A stretch of DNA of 64,000 bases from Isoetes taiwanensis (Eukaryota; Streptophyta; Lycopodiopsida; Isoetales; Isoetaceae), in the NCBI GenBank assembly GCA_021234155.1, contig JAJEKV010000008.1, forward strand, positions 17,274,006 through 17,338,005. Direction: 5' to 3'. Positions within the stretch are counted from its first letter, which is position 1. Each line of letters starts with the position of its first letter. The notes under the pieces are model-generated. The model worked only from the letters and a program-made list of their open reading frames with translations. It searched no databases and was not told the DNA's origin. This document shows positions 25,371-37,921 of the stretch, in pieces. The translations under genes were made by a program, and so were the position numbers.

Positions 25371-27346
25371 GAGTGGACATAAAACATGATATGCGTCTTA
25401 GTCACAACAGCAATATATTCGTGCGTTACTTGTTAAGGTTCAAATGGCAGATACATGCGATGCATGCACTTGAAGCATTTCTGAAGATTCTTGACAATTA
25501 TTCTGCATGATAGATTCTCAATCAATCCGAATGAACCATATATATATATAAAGAGAAAAAAGGGGCAACATTCTATTCAAAAGAGGACAACATTAACATA
25601 GTTGAGAAGATGATGCAAATAATCCATCCAAAGCAGAGGCTCCATCTAATACTCTCTAATGTTAGCATGGCCAAAAAGTCACGAGGCCCATTCTCAATTT
25701 CTGTAGGCTCATGAAGGTTGCACGACCATAATTGACATCCAAAGGCTCATTCAAAGGTGCACAAGATGCTGCAGACACCCTACTTCTATGATCCCAAGCT
25801 GCAGAGTCAATGCAAGACATCAGCTGACGGAGTCCAATTCCAATCTATTAAGTTGCGTCACTAACTTAGGAAGAATATGCCTATACCCGAGTTATAGTCC
25901 ATTTCCCATATGTTTAGATAAATCTCTTAACCTTAGCTGAATAATCAGTACTAACATAAATCCTTAGGTAGGTTTTGAAACAACAAGCTTCCAAAGAATC
26001 TCCCATACCACGTAGTAAACAGGCTAGTCATATAAGCCAATGCCCGCTGTAGGAGTTATGATGATTTATTCTACTCTGAGCTTTAAGGCTTGAGGTTTTG
26101 GAGAAAAACTGGTACCTCTCTGAGTCTTCTGCTAATTCGAAGAATGCATTTGCACGAATCATCCTTTCAGTTAAACTCTGACAAAGAAATTGGGACATTC
26201 TAAAAGATCTAGGATAGAAACACAAAAAAGCATGAAAAGGAGGTCATCCGCACTCCAATGTGGCATCTCCCTCCCTCGCCCATCCACTGCAAATTTATTA
26301 ACACCCCTTCTGATGAGTAACAACCCTATCTGTCTTTAGTAGACGTTAATATATTCCTTCTTTCTAAAACAGATAAAGCTGTAAAAAGGTGCTACATTTC
26401 AGGTTCTTCAAATGAAGTATGACCTTAAAATTTGTGAAACTTTGACCTAGCAAAGACTTCGTAAAGCGAACTGGTGTGTAATCACTGCTTCTCAAAACAA
26501 AACAGACTTGCAAATAAACATGTTTGTCAAGGGATACTTGCACCTTTTGCATGCTACACTGCTTTAGAATTGTCGCAAAGCCAGGTTTCTGGACGAAGAT
26601 CCTAAATGCTCAAATGAATGAAGTTATAACATCACTTGAATGGCAGTAGACGTTGCCTTTAATTCATAGTAATTGATGAGAAGCCCCTTGGATTTTTGTG
26701 AGCCTCCTTTATCCATTGGGGTACACCCATTACAAGCATCTCATAGCAATGGACTAGTTCTTTGGTGCCTTCAGCACTTCTAACAGTGCTATTGGAATGC
26801 CTTTATTGCCCAATTTTTACATGAGTCCTTGAGTCAGTAACATATATGCCTTTCCATGTTCATTTTCTATGCCTCCTCAACATTAAACAATGATCAACAT
26901 CTTGGAAGAGTAGGTGACATAGAGGAAAAACAAGGAAGTAAGGCGTTGACAAATTATTATGCGCTTCTATCTAGAAAAGGGTGGAGAAAAATAATGCTAA
27001 GGTTTGACTTGGGCTTGAACAAAAAATGCTGGAAACAACGGAATCTTAAGTATAAACGCTGACCTAAAGAATCTGGGTTCAAAAAATGTTGCTCAGAAAG
27101 GAAGACTTTTGGAGGCATCGTATGTGAATGACATAGAATCAGGCTGACATTGCACCACCTGTAAAGCACATTTCTTAAATTCAGATAATAGTGGTCCTAG
27201 CAGGCACTAGATTTCAATGAAAAATACTCCAAGGCCACCGCAAAGACAACACTCAAACTAACCAACAAATAACACAACACGTCACGCATTGTCGGGCTTT
27301 TAGGATTATTATGCTATAACAATGACTCAGTGGTGCAGAGACAAAT
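25371..27346. other. Non-coding stretch
   Basis: No gene is supported. Frames are short and unmatched, with a small (AT)n run near 25540. Confidence 0.45.
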
Positions 27347-27475
27347 TTTTTTGGGGTTGCCCTATGGTAGGTGGGTTGGTACGATATGTTGTTTTATGCT
27401 GTTGGATGTACCATTTTGAGGGTCCAGATTAGAAATCCCTGCTGCGTTATGTGGTGTTAGTGGGTGACTAGTTTG
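27347..27475. repeat. Dispersed repeat, copy 1
   Basis: It aligns by eye with 29027-29160. Both begin in a T run followed by GGGTTGC, and share GGATGTACCATTTT(G/A)AGGGTCC and CTGC(G/A)TTATGTGG at matching distances. No coding sense is recognised. A similar start on the other strand is at about 43047-43098. Confidence 0.65.
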
Positions 27476-29026
27476 TCGTTGATTGTCGAGGGGCAGTGTC
27501 CGTCTGCCTCTTCTTGGGTATGGTAAAGATTGTTTTCTTCCCTCCCCCCCTTTTTTTAAAAGTTGTTTGTAGGCAGGTGATCTAAGGTGGCTGCACTTTG
27601 ATGAAGCTAACCAAACAGACTGCGTATTGAATATAATAGAATGGCAGAGTTGCGATGGCATGGCAGTTCTCCTTTTTCTTTTTCTGTTCTTTTTTGAAAG
27701 CAATGGCAGTTGGCTATCTTAGCAATTTCTTTCTTATTTTTTCCATGTTCTAAAGGTGTTCTATAGGCACTGAGGCAGTGAGACATGGCAGTAGCGGATG
27801 AAAGTTAACAGGGTTTAAAGAACAATAGTGATAGCAGCAATTTCGTTTCTCAAAAAGGTATCGAGATGAGGAGGTTGGCAGATATAATAAATACACAAGA
27901 AACATTCTCTATTTACTATGCATCCTTCTATTCTTATTCTGCTGGCCAGTCAAAACAAGAAAGAAGAAGCATTTCATACCTCGCCGCTTTCTTTATTCTC
28001 TGCTTGCATTTCTGCCCCAGTCCTTGGATATCAGATGGGTATTCTGCATATGGTGAAGATTATCATAATGAAAGTATCATACCAGTAGAATGTTGCTTTG
28101 TCCGGGTGAAGCCACTAAACATGTAACATCGTTTCATCCGTAGATGACAGACACTAAAGCCCCAACCCAGGTTATGGCAATGTAAAACATCTGATTGATA
28201 ATATCCAAGAACATCCTAAGATATTCATGCACTAGCTCCACTGTATTCGGCATTATGTTCAGAGTAGCGGCTATTTAGTGGCGGAATTGAACCGCTTAAA
28301 ACCAGGTAATAAGATATACACTATTTCAATCAATATTCATATGCAGTAGCATTCACAACAGAATAACATCATTTTTCTTCTAAGCTCTTAGGCAAGGGCA
28401 TACAGCAACAGAATCAAACCATCTTGAAGTCGAACAATCATTTTTTTTTCTAACCTCTTAGGCAAGGACAATAAATCATTATGGGTTATCATTTACTATC
28501 TGCTGTAGGACTGTTTGAATGAGAGCATAAGAAAGTAACAATCAAACAACAACCCAGGTCATATATAATCAAATTCAAACTTCTATTAATGCTATCCAGA
28601 CAGAGTCATCAAATATCCAGATCATAAGGACAGTTTACAATTGATTGCATAAGCATATAACAAGCTTAATGTTTGTAGTAGACTAGCATAAGTTTCTTTA
28701 TGATCAAATCTAAAACATTTAATGCATCGAAAGCAACAAAGCTTACTTAACACGCACAACTGCTGCACCGAATGAAATGCTTTATTCTCCCATTCGCGAA
28801 CTGCCTGATTCAATCCGTTCTTCCAAATCCGCTGCTCTCTTCTTCTGAACGTGGCTGCCCTAAGAATTTCCTTCGTGGTTGCTTCTTGCAGCGGCTGCCC
28901 TAAGAACCTCCTCCAAAACGTTTTTCTTCCAGGCATTTAGGGCTTTTCATGACAACCCTTAGATTAGACCAGTAAACAATCTCTGCCCTTTAATATTTTT
29001 GTCACACCACTTTAGCTAGTGGATAT
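27476..29026. other. Stretch with one weak minus-strand candidate exon
   Basis: The minus frame 28622-28936 starts with ATG after a CCCTAAA-like leader. It encodes MPGRKTFWRRFLGQPLQEAT and then a basic stretch. CGGCTGCCCTAAGAA occurs twice in it about 45 bp apart. I do not recognise it and it may be chance. The rest holds nothing I can name. Confidence 0.35.
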
Positions 29027-29160
29027 TTTTTGGGTTGCTGGAAGGGCAAACCCTTCCGATGTAGGTTGATGGAATATGCCGTTTGACGGTGGTGGATGTA
29101 CCATTTTAAGGGTCCCGGTTGAAAATCTATGCTGCATTATGTGGCATTGTTAGTGAGGAG
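29027..29160. repeat. Dispersed repeat, copy 2
   Basis: Partner of 27347-27475. This copy also contains GGGCAAACCCTTCC just inside the left end, which partly mirrors the opening GGGTTGC. Confidence 0.65.
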
Positions 29161-30405
29161 CTCCTTTGCCATTTAGACGCTCAGTTTGACCTCTGTCTGG
29201 CAAAACTTGGCCATATTCACATGGGACAGGTCCTCCATATTCAGCAAAAAACATTTCTCATTCGATAGTTTCTTCAATCGTATGAACAACAAGAATAGAT
29301 GGGGCAAGCCTTGGAAGGACGACTGAAGAAGTTGTCCATGCACTCAATGGATCTAGCTTCTATTGTGTAAGGTTTGAATATTTATGGAGCTTATTTGGAA
29401 GGACCTCAGGTTTCCTTGGATTTGTAATTTCTTTGAAGGTGTAATCCTTCCGATCTCAAAAGAGGTTTTGAAATAGGTCTTAATGATGATTCCTAAGGAT
29501 ATCCGGTTCATTTCGAGCAATCGCCTCCTCGGGTTTTTGGGATTTACATTTTTAAGTCAGTCCAATCATTAAGATCACTCATTGGGCATTCTGAAGGACA
29601 TGCAATTGATAGGCAACCCCGAGTGCGATAGCACATTTTTTTTTTTTTACCGATATGGCAAATAAACCCTGTGGTGTTTGGTTAAGGCTAAGTTCACGTG
29701 TTCAGCTTGTAAATAGTACTATATCATAGGTGACTACTACTATATTCGGATGTCATTTTTTCAAAATAAAAAATAAAAAATCGGCTTTTCAAGGCTCCTG
29801 ATTCCACTGGGTATGAATGAACCAACAGCCGGTGGTCTTCAAATAATCCTTATAATGTAATGAAAATTGCCTTAAGATATGATTCCATTGAGCTCGATGG
29901 TTTACCTTCTTATGCCAACATATGCATTCCATTTTGCCCCCTAACTATCAGGCAATGTGGTAGGAAAAAGGTTTCTTTTTCTTTTTTTTTTTAAACTTCA
30001 ACCTTTCGATTTTTTGAAACAAGACTATAACATCTCGAGTTATTTGACAGCTCTTCTGAAATTAGATTGCTCCGTGTAACCCATAATCTAGATTTTATAA
30101 ATCTGTATTGTTCTTTGATGCAGATGGATCGACAACCTGGTATTGTGCATGACACACACGAACTTGATATCCAGCAAGACAATGAGATGCACTCTCGAAC
30201 CATCTTCCATATCCTCAAAAATTCTATTGCCACCAATCTGCACTTACACAACAACCAACATTTCCATTTTCTGCTTCCAATTTACCTTTCTATCATCTTC
30301 ATAGCAATAATACTATGCCATTACCACCTTTTATGAACCAAGTGCCATACTCTATTCTATTCTATTCTATTCTTCTACATCACCTTATTCAACACCTGCA
30401 TAGAT
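29161..30405. other. Non-coding stretch with T runs and a (TATTC)n microsatellite
   Basis: T-rich runs lie near 29640 and 29980, and a (TATTC)n array at about 30352-30375. The 5' part of the retrocopy that follows may start inside this stretch, because similar coding-like sequence begins near 30120. I could not confirm that. Confidence 0.4.
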
Positions 30406-31238
30406 TTGACAGCTTCATTAGAGATTAAACCTCAGCTGAAAAGACAACGACCCCTAGCAAACAATGAAACACTTCCTCCTAGCAAACGAACTTCAAAGGG
30501 AGATAAGGATAAAGTAGAGGGTGCTTTTAGTAAGAGACCTACAAAGGGAGAAAAGGAAAATGTAGATGGTGTTGATAAGTATATAAGATGGAAAGATTTA
30601 AGTGGACCGCTTCCTTGATCTATATCTGAGGAAAAATGCATGATGGATTCTTGAAACCATCCAAGCAAGGTATGAACGTTTGGATTTCAGTTTGGACAAA
30701 GCTTGTATCGGCATACCGAGACTTTGATAAGGACCATGAAGAATGTAGGAAGAAGAAGAAAGCCTTATACAATGAATACAAAGAAGTGAAAGCACATAAG
30801 AATGTTTCGGAGAATGATAAGGCTGATGGATCTCAATGGTACCTTTTGATCGATGAGTATATGGGAAGCAGAGCAATGTTTGCAAAGCAGTACATAGTGC
30901 AGCTATTCCTGAAACTTTTGATGATGCAGATGTTCAAGTTGATGAGAAGCCAAATGTGAACAATGAGAAAAGTATTGGAGACAAAAAGAATGCATTGGTG
31001 CAGGTTAGAGAAAAAGGAAGACAGGATTTCCTTCAGCAAATGGCGATTTGGGAGGGGAAAGGGGTTGAAGCTCTAAAAAAATTGCAAGCATCTATCACAA
31101 AACTAGTCAAGAAATTTAGGCCCATGAAGTTGAGGGAAGTCTACAAGTACTAGACATTATGCTGTTTGTACTCAATTTTTATATCAATAAAAAGCAGCAA
31201 CCTTACCTTCCAAAAAAAAAAAAAAAAAAAAAAAAAAA
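30406..31238 (+). pseudogene. Processed (poly(A)-tailed) retrocopy of a Myb/SANT-like DNA-binding protein
   Basis: Three consecutive open segments (30406-30618, 30636-30959, 30956-31153) lie in three different frames, as expected from frameshifts in one old coding sequence. The first is Lys-rich (SKRTSKGDKDK). The second resembles a Myb/SANT-like or trihelix domain, with spaced tryptophans and a basic helix (WISVWTKLVSAYRDF.., ECRKKKKALYNEYKEVK). The last ends in a Lys-rich helix and a stop. An AATAAA signal lies at about 31188 and a 27-base A run at 31212-31238. No introns, frame decay and a genomic A tail point to retroposition. The parent gene is unknown. A Harbinger-type transposon accessory protein is an alternative source. 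Confidence 0.6.
31212..31238 (+). repeat. Poly(A) tail of the retrocopy
   Basis: 27 uninterrupted A residues lie about 25 bp after an AATAAA signal at the end of the pseudogene. Its length suggests relatively recent insertion. Confidence 0.8.
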
Positions 31239-34200
31239 GGAAAGGCCCATGCTATTGAGTCGATTTAAATATTATGATCTCTTTTATATGATTTGAACAC
31301 TAACTTAACTATCACATAGTTGACCACCTATTTACTTAAGTCTTATGAAAGATGTTTCAACTTTTTTTGCTATGCTCTAAATCATCTTTCGAGTTTTCAA
31401 TTTATTCTTTGATATCTATAAGGTATTATCATATTTCAAATATGTCAAACTATTGTGGCTCCAGAGTTCTTACTTAATGCTCTACATTATTAGTAGAGCA
31501 CTACATTGTTAGTTGTAAATCTGCCTTTGTCACTCAACTGTCTTTGAATTCTATTTCAATCAATTGTTATAATTTTCTACGTACATGCTTGGATATGCTA
31601 ATTTAGGTTGGTGTTCTTTCAGTTCCGTCCAATCAAGTCCTTTGTTTTCCTTCTTTATAGATTATTTACCATCTTCCAATATGGGAACACGGCTCTAAAC
31701 TTGTTATTTTCTTTGTCAAGCCTAATAAAAGCGCTCTGTCACAATAAAGGAACAAAGAAAGCACTACATTCTAACTGGTTAGACCCTGCAATGGAATTTG
31801 TCTTGAAATTTTTGCCACTGCCATTTTATGATGCTATTGAATTCGGCACCAAGATGCATTCAAAAAAATCCAGTCAAATTCAGTCTTATGATAGGAAGGA
31901 AGGAAGGAAGGGCTTCTGCATCATGGTCTGAAACTTCTTCAAGCTTACAAGATATGGCTAAGGTATAAAAAGAAGTGAAGGAAGGAAGGAAGCATCCTAT
32001 GCTGCCAGGTGATGAAAGCCTATTTTGATGGCAAACCTTTCAACATTTCGTTTTATGGATTGGGTCTCGTCAATGGAAGTTTTTCTTTAGATATTTGTAT
32101 TGCATTAATCCATGATATCTCTGCAACTTGAACTTCTCTTGAGTTGCAGCTTATCTCCCACTTACAATCAGTCTCCAATTTTCATCGATCCACACTTGTC
32201 ATGGTTGAGTCTACATAGAGCATGAACTAAATTCAAGCTTTTGATCTCTCTCTCTGCCTTCTAAATTAAGTTGAAATAAATGGCCAAAAGGTTTTTCCTT
32301 CTGTACCCTTGCAACTACACTTGTAAATTATTACTAGCTTGTCAAGAGAGATTTCCAATTCCAGTTGAAAGCATAAGAAGGGGTTTCCATCTAGAATCTT
32401 ACTCTAAGGAAAAGCTACAACAAGAACACTTCCTGCTACGGTGGCAGTTATGCACATACCATTTTCTTCATGTTACTATTGTTGGCTTAGATATGCATTT
32501 AGTGGTCAAAATTTATAGTTCAATTCATTCAACTTTCTTGGATATGCAGTTTAGGTTAGTGTTCTTTCGGTTCTGTTCAATCAAGTTCTTTATAGTTCAT
32601 GACTGAGTACTGCCATGATTGAACTGACATATCACACGTGTGGTGGATCAAGTTAATACTGTTCAATTGATTGTTAAAAGCTTTTGATATTTAGCAGTGA
32701 AATTGTAGCACATAATAAATAATGAGTTATATTGGATTCATTTCTATTGAAATGGGCACATTAGGATTGTGAAAGGTTCTACTTCAAATGACCATCCTTG
32801 TGCCTCTTCAAGATACTTTTGATAACACAAGCGTAAGAATGGCATATTCCTAAAGATTATATAATATAGAAGACTTGATGTTCACTTCAATATACTCAAC
32901 CATAGTCTCATTTAGACTCTAGTTGCTAATAACGTTATCTCACATAACAAAAAGCAGGTAGCACAAGTATTGTGACAATTCAAAGACATAATTTTTATTA
33001 TTCCTTAAGGGTCACTTAATCTACTTCAGGTCAAACCTAGAGCCATATCCTTCTAAAAGTATTTCCAAGAGTCCTAAATGTACTGAAATGAACTTTTTCT
33101 TGTACCTTTCGTCCTTCCTCCTCTTATGTCATTTGGCTTTCCAATGAGGCTGCAATTTCATGTGTAGCATTCTAAATGCATATTCCATGCAAGTAGACCT
33201 AGAAACTGAAGTGAAGTAGATTTGGACTAGCAAATTTAAATATTTAAAATCTCAACATAAACATCTGGGGTGCTTTTTACCAAAATCTCCATCTTAGGAG
33301 ACGAATCGCTTAGAATGCTAGGCTCCTTTGGAATTTGTCATCACACATCAAATTTTGTACCTGTAGACTAACACGTTGGCATTGACTCGAAAAGCAAATG
33401 AAATTCCTCTTTATTTAAGTTTGGTCCATATGACCTCTCATTTAAAAGTAACAAGGTGCTACGCACGGATGGTTGCCCTCCATGGCCGGAGGGTGAAGTG
33501 GCTTAAATCATACTTGAAAGTCATGTTTTTACAATCAATCAAAATTGCTATTCAATAGAGTACTTGATACATGACTTTATGAGGATTGGCCTGAAGAGAT
33601 CTTTGGTGCTCGGCATGGAACAAGGATGGTAGAAGCATAAGGACAAGTGTAATAGAGGAGAGAATGGAAATACATGTTTTGCTGCATAGAAACGAGAGAA
33701 CTCCTTGAAGATGTCCAATCGATTTTTTGTCACAGAGGGCTTCAAACATCTGAGGAGCAGGTTTTGTAGAGGAATAAAACATTGACGCTCGCAAGAGAAA
33801 GTAAAACCCAATGATTGCGGACTCGAAATGCAAGATCTAGAGCAACGCATGTACCAAGAATCCCCGTATCCATAGCTCAATGAAGATCTCTCTCTCCCTC
33901 TCCCTCCCTCACTCCCTCTCCCTACGTTGCGTTGTGTGGTCTTGATGAAGGAGTTATATGGGTGATGATTATGGGTGTTTTGTTTATGCGTGCTTTGTTT
34001 TAATGGTTTTGTTTCAATTAATGCTTGATTTGAATTTTAGGATTTGGAGTTTGCAGACGATGAGTGCATGATTTGGAGTTTGCAGACGATGAGTGCATGA
34101 AGTGAGGCATATTTACATTTATTGTGTCACGTGAATGAAGAACCATGTGGAATAGATAGTGGTATTGTCGGATCCTTAGAAACAAACGAAATGATGTATG

Positions 34201-34395
34201 AGATATGGAAATAGATAGAAAAAGGGGGATGCAAAAAGAACCTAGAAACTCACAATTGTTTTGCATGTCATTTTTGTTCAGGATATCAGGATATGAAGGA
34301 AGAACTCGATATTATGATTTAAAGAAGGTTGCTAAGAATTTAGTAACATGAAATACATGGAAGTTGCAAGCAAAGTAAAGCTACTCAGCCCTTAC
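31239..34395. other. Non-coding stretch with short repeats
   Basis: No gene is supported. A segment of about 55 bp (TTTAGGTTGGTGTTCTTTC and following) at 31595-31650 recurs in the same orientation at 32537-32595. (GGAA)n runs lie at about 31893-31911 and 31977-31992, and a CT-rich run at 33890-33922. The two 55-bp copies might be ends of a small element, but I found no other support for that. Confidence 0.45.
34041..34098. repeat. Perfect 29-bp tandem duplication
   Basis: Two adjacent identical units start GATTTGGAGTTTGCAGACGA. Being identical, the duplication is probably recent. Confidence 0.95.
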
Positions 34396-34428
34396 AAAAA
34401 AAAGAAAAAAAAAAAAAAAAAAAAAAAA
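34396..34428. repeat. A-rich run
   Basis: About 33 bases are nearly all A with one G. It could be the tail of a plus-strand retrocopy, but nothing recognisable precedes it. Confidence 0.7.
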
Positions 34429-34528
34429 CTAGCAAAATGGCACAACAGGAGGCTTAGGCAGTTTTAGGCGGTGGATGTAGTTTTGCATTTGAACAAGTTA
34501 AATTGTTGAGGAAAATATATACCAAATA

Positions 34529-35600
34529 TAATAGAATAGAATAGAATAGTTTTTTTAACGTCCACGGAGACCAATAGGTCATGGGACCCATACAATGGGC
34601 TAGTACAATCATTACTACTAGGATTAAAAAACCCCTGCCTCGAAAGGTTTTCAAGGGAAAAACCTTTGCAGTAATGATGATACTAGACAAGCGGAGATAA
34701 TGACTACTGAGGGCTCAGTAATTGCAGATGTTTATCTAGAACCTCAAGTATGTATAATGCCAAGTCATGCACAGATGGTGCTCTGAGAAGTTGTGGAAGC
34801 GTGGAATGGAATGCTAAGGTCAAAAAATGATTCCGGACTATCTCAAAAGCGGGGCAACCTCGAAGAGTATGGCTTTCATCTTCAATAACCTCAGAATCGG
34901 GCAACAAAGTACATAGTCTCACTTCTACCGGCAATAGCGCCACTCCCATCTACCGCCTCAATCCGTAGCACTGTGGGACCCCGCGGCGAATTGATGCAAT
35001 AGCTACAAGCTTGTTCCCCGACAATGAAACAAGCAAATAAGCTTGGGGCCCCGTGCCAAGGTGGGATTTATGTGTGCATGATAATGACCAGTTTTCACTT
35101 GGGCCAAAGTAATCAAGGCCCCCATATCTTTTGAGAAAAACGACCATTGAGATATTGTTGCAAAAGCTCGATCGAACCGCAAGCATCAAGCAAGTTTCTC
35201 GGTTGCATAGCCCAACCGCAAACCATGTAGTGCAATGCTCTTTCCAACATCGTTTCAAACGCCGAGGAGATTCAGCCATGGCAAGTGCAAGAACAGATAC
35301 CTAACATCATCCATGTGGTGCCTTGCGATATAGTGGAGATGGCGCTTCATGGCGTAATGTTGAAGAGGCCAAAAACCCGCCTCTTGTAAAAGAATAGCAT
35401 AGGGCACCGTTGTTTTAACTCCGAGGCTGTAAGTGAGAAAGGACTTTTGCACCCGCTCCAAGCTCTCCCAAGCACTAGCACTAATGGCAGGCCCCCACAC
35501 TTCAGAACCATACAGTAAAATAGGCTCTACCAAAGCCCGAAACAAGTGGGCTTTCCATGGCCAATCATGAATTTCTGCGCGAAAACAATTGTTTTGCAAA
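34529..35600 (-). mobile_element. 5'-truncated LINE (family A relative), (AATAG)n tail
   Basis: The 3' end matches the ends of the copies at 4 kb and 58.8 kb (GTCCACGGAGACCAATAGGTC-like block on the plus strand). Its tail is an (AATAG)n run at 34529-34547, read as (CTATT)n on the element strand. Coding remnants run 35599-35255 (RT thumb: FRALVEPILLYGSEVWGPAI), 35279-34950 and 34949-34704 (IEDESHTLRGCPAFEIVRNH). The endonuclease and RT catalytic parts are absent, the usual 5' truncation. Long frames survive here, so this copy is less decayed than the other two. No target duplication was found. Confidence 0.8.
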
Positions 35601-35639
35601 TTATAGGAAGAGTCAAAGTAGGCATCTAGACATTAAAAG

Positions 35640-36030
35640 CTAGATTAAAACCATTAAATATGTTAGCCATTAAATGAAATATCCATTTACAATAGGCAAA
35701 CAAAAGGTTATGTTTTTTTTTTTTTCTAGAGAAATTGCGTACAAGAGGAGACTTTAGATAATCTACGTTAAATATTGATTAGAAGTGGAAGTTGCAAGCA
35801 AAGTACAGCTATTTAAAAATGCAAAGGCGTGTCTTTTGTTGCTCAATAGTTATGGGTCGGGTTCTGAGCCTAGGCCCTGTCGAAGGCAATGATTTGGAGT
35901 TCGTGATTGAGCTTGAATGTGTATTTACCCTGGCTCTTCAGTACGCATTGGCACAATGATCAAGGATCTGCCTTCATTGTAGCTAATGCGCCTCCTATTG
36001 GATAACTAAGAAATTTGTCAAGCAATGCTC
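35640..36030. other. Non-coding stretch
   Basis: Nothing recognisable except a T run near 35715. Confidence 0.5.
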
Positions 36031-37921
36031 CTACCACTGTGACATGTAGCGTCTGGATGCAATGTCGATGTCGCCGAACATTGTTAACTCTTCCAAGATG
36101 TCACAGAGACTGTCCGACACTACCTTGTTGCAAGCATTGCACGTCTTCACGACCTTGTTGTCATCAGTTATATTCAATCTCAATGTGCTGAGACCTGCAC
36201 ATGCAAGAATGTTTGATTAGTAGAAATCTATATAAGAGAAGGTGACAAGCAAGGACAATTTTTGGCTTAGGTTTAGCAGCAAAACCTATGTTTTGATATT
36301 GTCTAACGTGTGCATTTAAAGTAGGATGAAGTGCAAGCAAGTTCTGTCATAGCTGAAGATGGCCACTTCTGCTAATGGCCGTTTGTAAGATTGCATACTT
36401 GTGTATGTAGAATGAAAGACAGCCAAGTTATTTACAGTAAACTTGTACGCTGATTTGTGGAATTTAAGACATGATCTCAAGTAAATGTTGTCTTATGATT
36501 CCAAGAAGAGTAAAATAGTTTTATTCTTATTGGCATCAGGGCCTTCCCCAGCTAGATCTTCATTAGCTAATTTGTACAGAAAACACAGGCATAATTAGGT
36601 TGTTCATTTGAATGGCTAAAGAACTTTTATTTTGAACTGGTTGGAGTAAAGCATAGACTTCTACTATGGATTGCCCTAATAAATCATAAGCAAGGAAAAA
36701 ACACTATCCTAGAAGTCCAACAGAGCCCATTGGCAAAAAGACAATTGAATTTCACTTTTTCTTGGACATGAGTGGCATGAAAATTTTATAGGGCTCTTTT
36801 ATTTTAACCTGCAAATCTATCCAAATCTTTTAGATAAGAAAATGGCCCTTCATCCTACCTTCTCCATTCGTCCATCCAAATGTTTCAGATGAACCTGAAG
36901 AAGAAGATTCGTGCACTTCAGCATACATGATAATCTAAGAATTTTAGCTAGACTGATAAAAAAGCTCGAAACATCAATATCCTTAAAAACATTCTTGGAT
37001 GGTTAAGCCTTGTGATATAGTGAGATGCTTTCAGTTTCTCCAAACCATGGAGGACAGATTTAGACAGGTCTAAGACAATCTTGATTGATAGCATAGATTA
37101 TCTACACGAATTCTGCCTATTAGTATCTATTCATAGTTGGGCACTTATCCTTTATGATTTTGTAATCTTGGATAAACTCATGGTGAAGTACGGTTTCAGG
37201 TTCATCACTTGCCACCTTCAAAAACTTGTCCAGAACTTTTCTGGGGCCATTATCCACTGACATTTCAGAGGTATAAGTAAGATGTTCCAACGTACCTACT
37301 TTCCCACATCCAAATAGCTTTATATTAGTATAATTTTATATCTTACCACAATTGGTGCCTAGGACATATAACTTCTCCAGTCCTAAATGATGGTCCACAC
37401 CTCGTAAAGCTGAATCAACATACAAGTTTTATCAATTGCAACTTCAGACTTCTTCCTTTAAACACATGCAGACCCAAAGGAATTTTCCCTATTCATAACA
37501 TCATTGGACGATAAAAATACATTCTATTCCATTGTTTCTTAACAAGACTATTTTATCTGATATATAAATAGCAAAATGATATTATAAGTGCTTAATTGTG
37601 CTCTTGCATATAAGGATGCTTTCTGTTGGTAAGCAAAGAACAACTTGCTTGCTTGCTGTGCATGTGCTTATCAGAAGGAAGCAAAACCAATCTCAACTGA
37701 CCATTATGGTGGTCCATTAGCTATGTCTATCAAGCTAATGGCCTACCTGGCTCCCTTTGCTGCTTCTAATAAATGCCTATTTCAATACATTTGTTGAGTT
37801 ACCGCCCTGCTCAATTTGCTCAATAGTGGCATCAAAGTTTGCCCCCTTTTAAGCTTGAAATATATATATTGCTTCAACCAATCTTTCTTCGGCCTGTAGA
37901 TAATGTCGAAATGACAGATTG
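36031..37921 (-). pseudogene. Possible LRR-like gene or gene fragment, several small phase-1 exons
   Basis: On the minus strand several short open stretches follow AG acceptors and begin with two bases completing a split codon: about 37921-37806 (FEAICHFDIIYRPKK), about 37427-37379 (VDHHLGLEKLYVLGTNC), 37295-37120 (TLEHLTYTSEMS), 36894-36859 and 36194-36031 (LSTLRLNITDDN, LEELTMFGDIDIA, stop). A further LSKSVLHGLEKL stretch is near 37065. The 37427 piece ends in phase 1 before GTAAG, and the 37295 piece resumes correctly. Leucine spacing and the GLEKL repetition suggest leucine-rich repeats, as in plant resistance-type proteins. There is no full gene model, and the two last exons both end in stops. 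It could be a decayed gene or coincidence. Confidence 0.35.

Noticed and set aside
33548-33880. Two overlapping minus frames of 93 and 110 codons
   Set aside because: They overlap each other in different frames with no motif or splice context; treated as chance.
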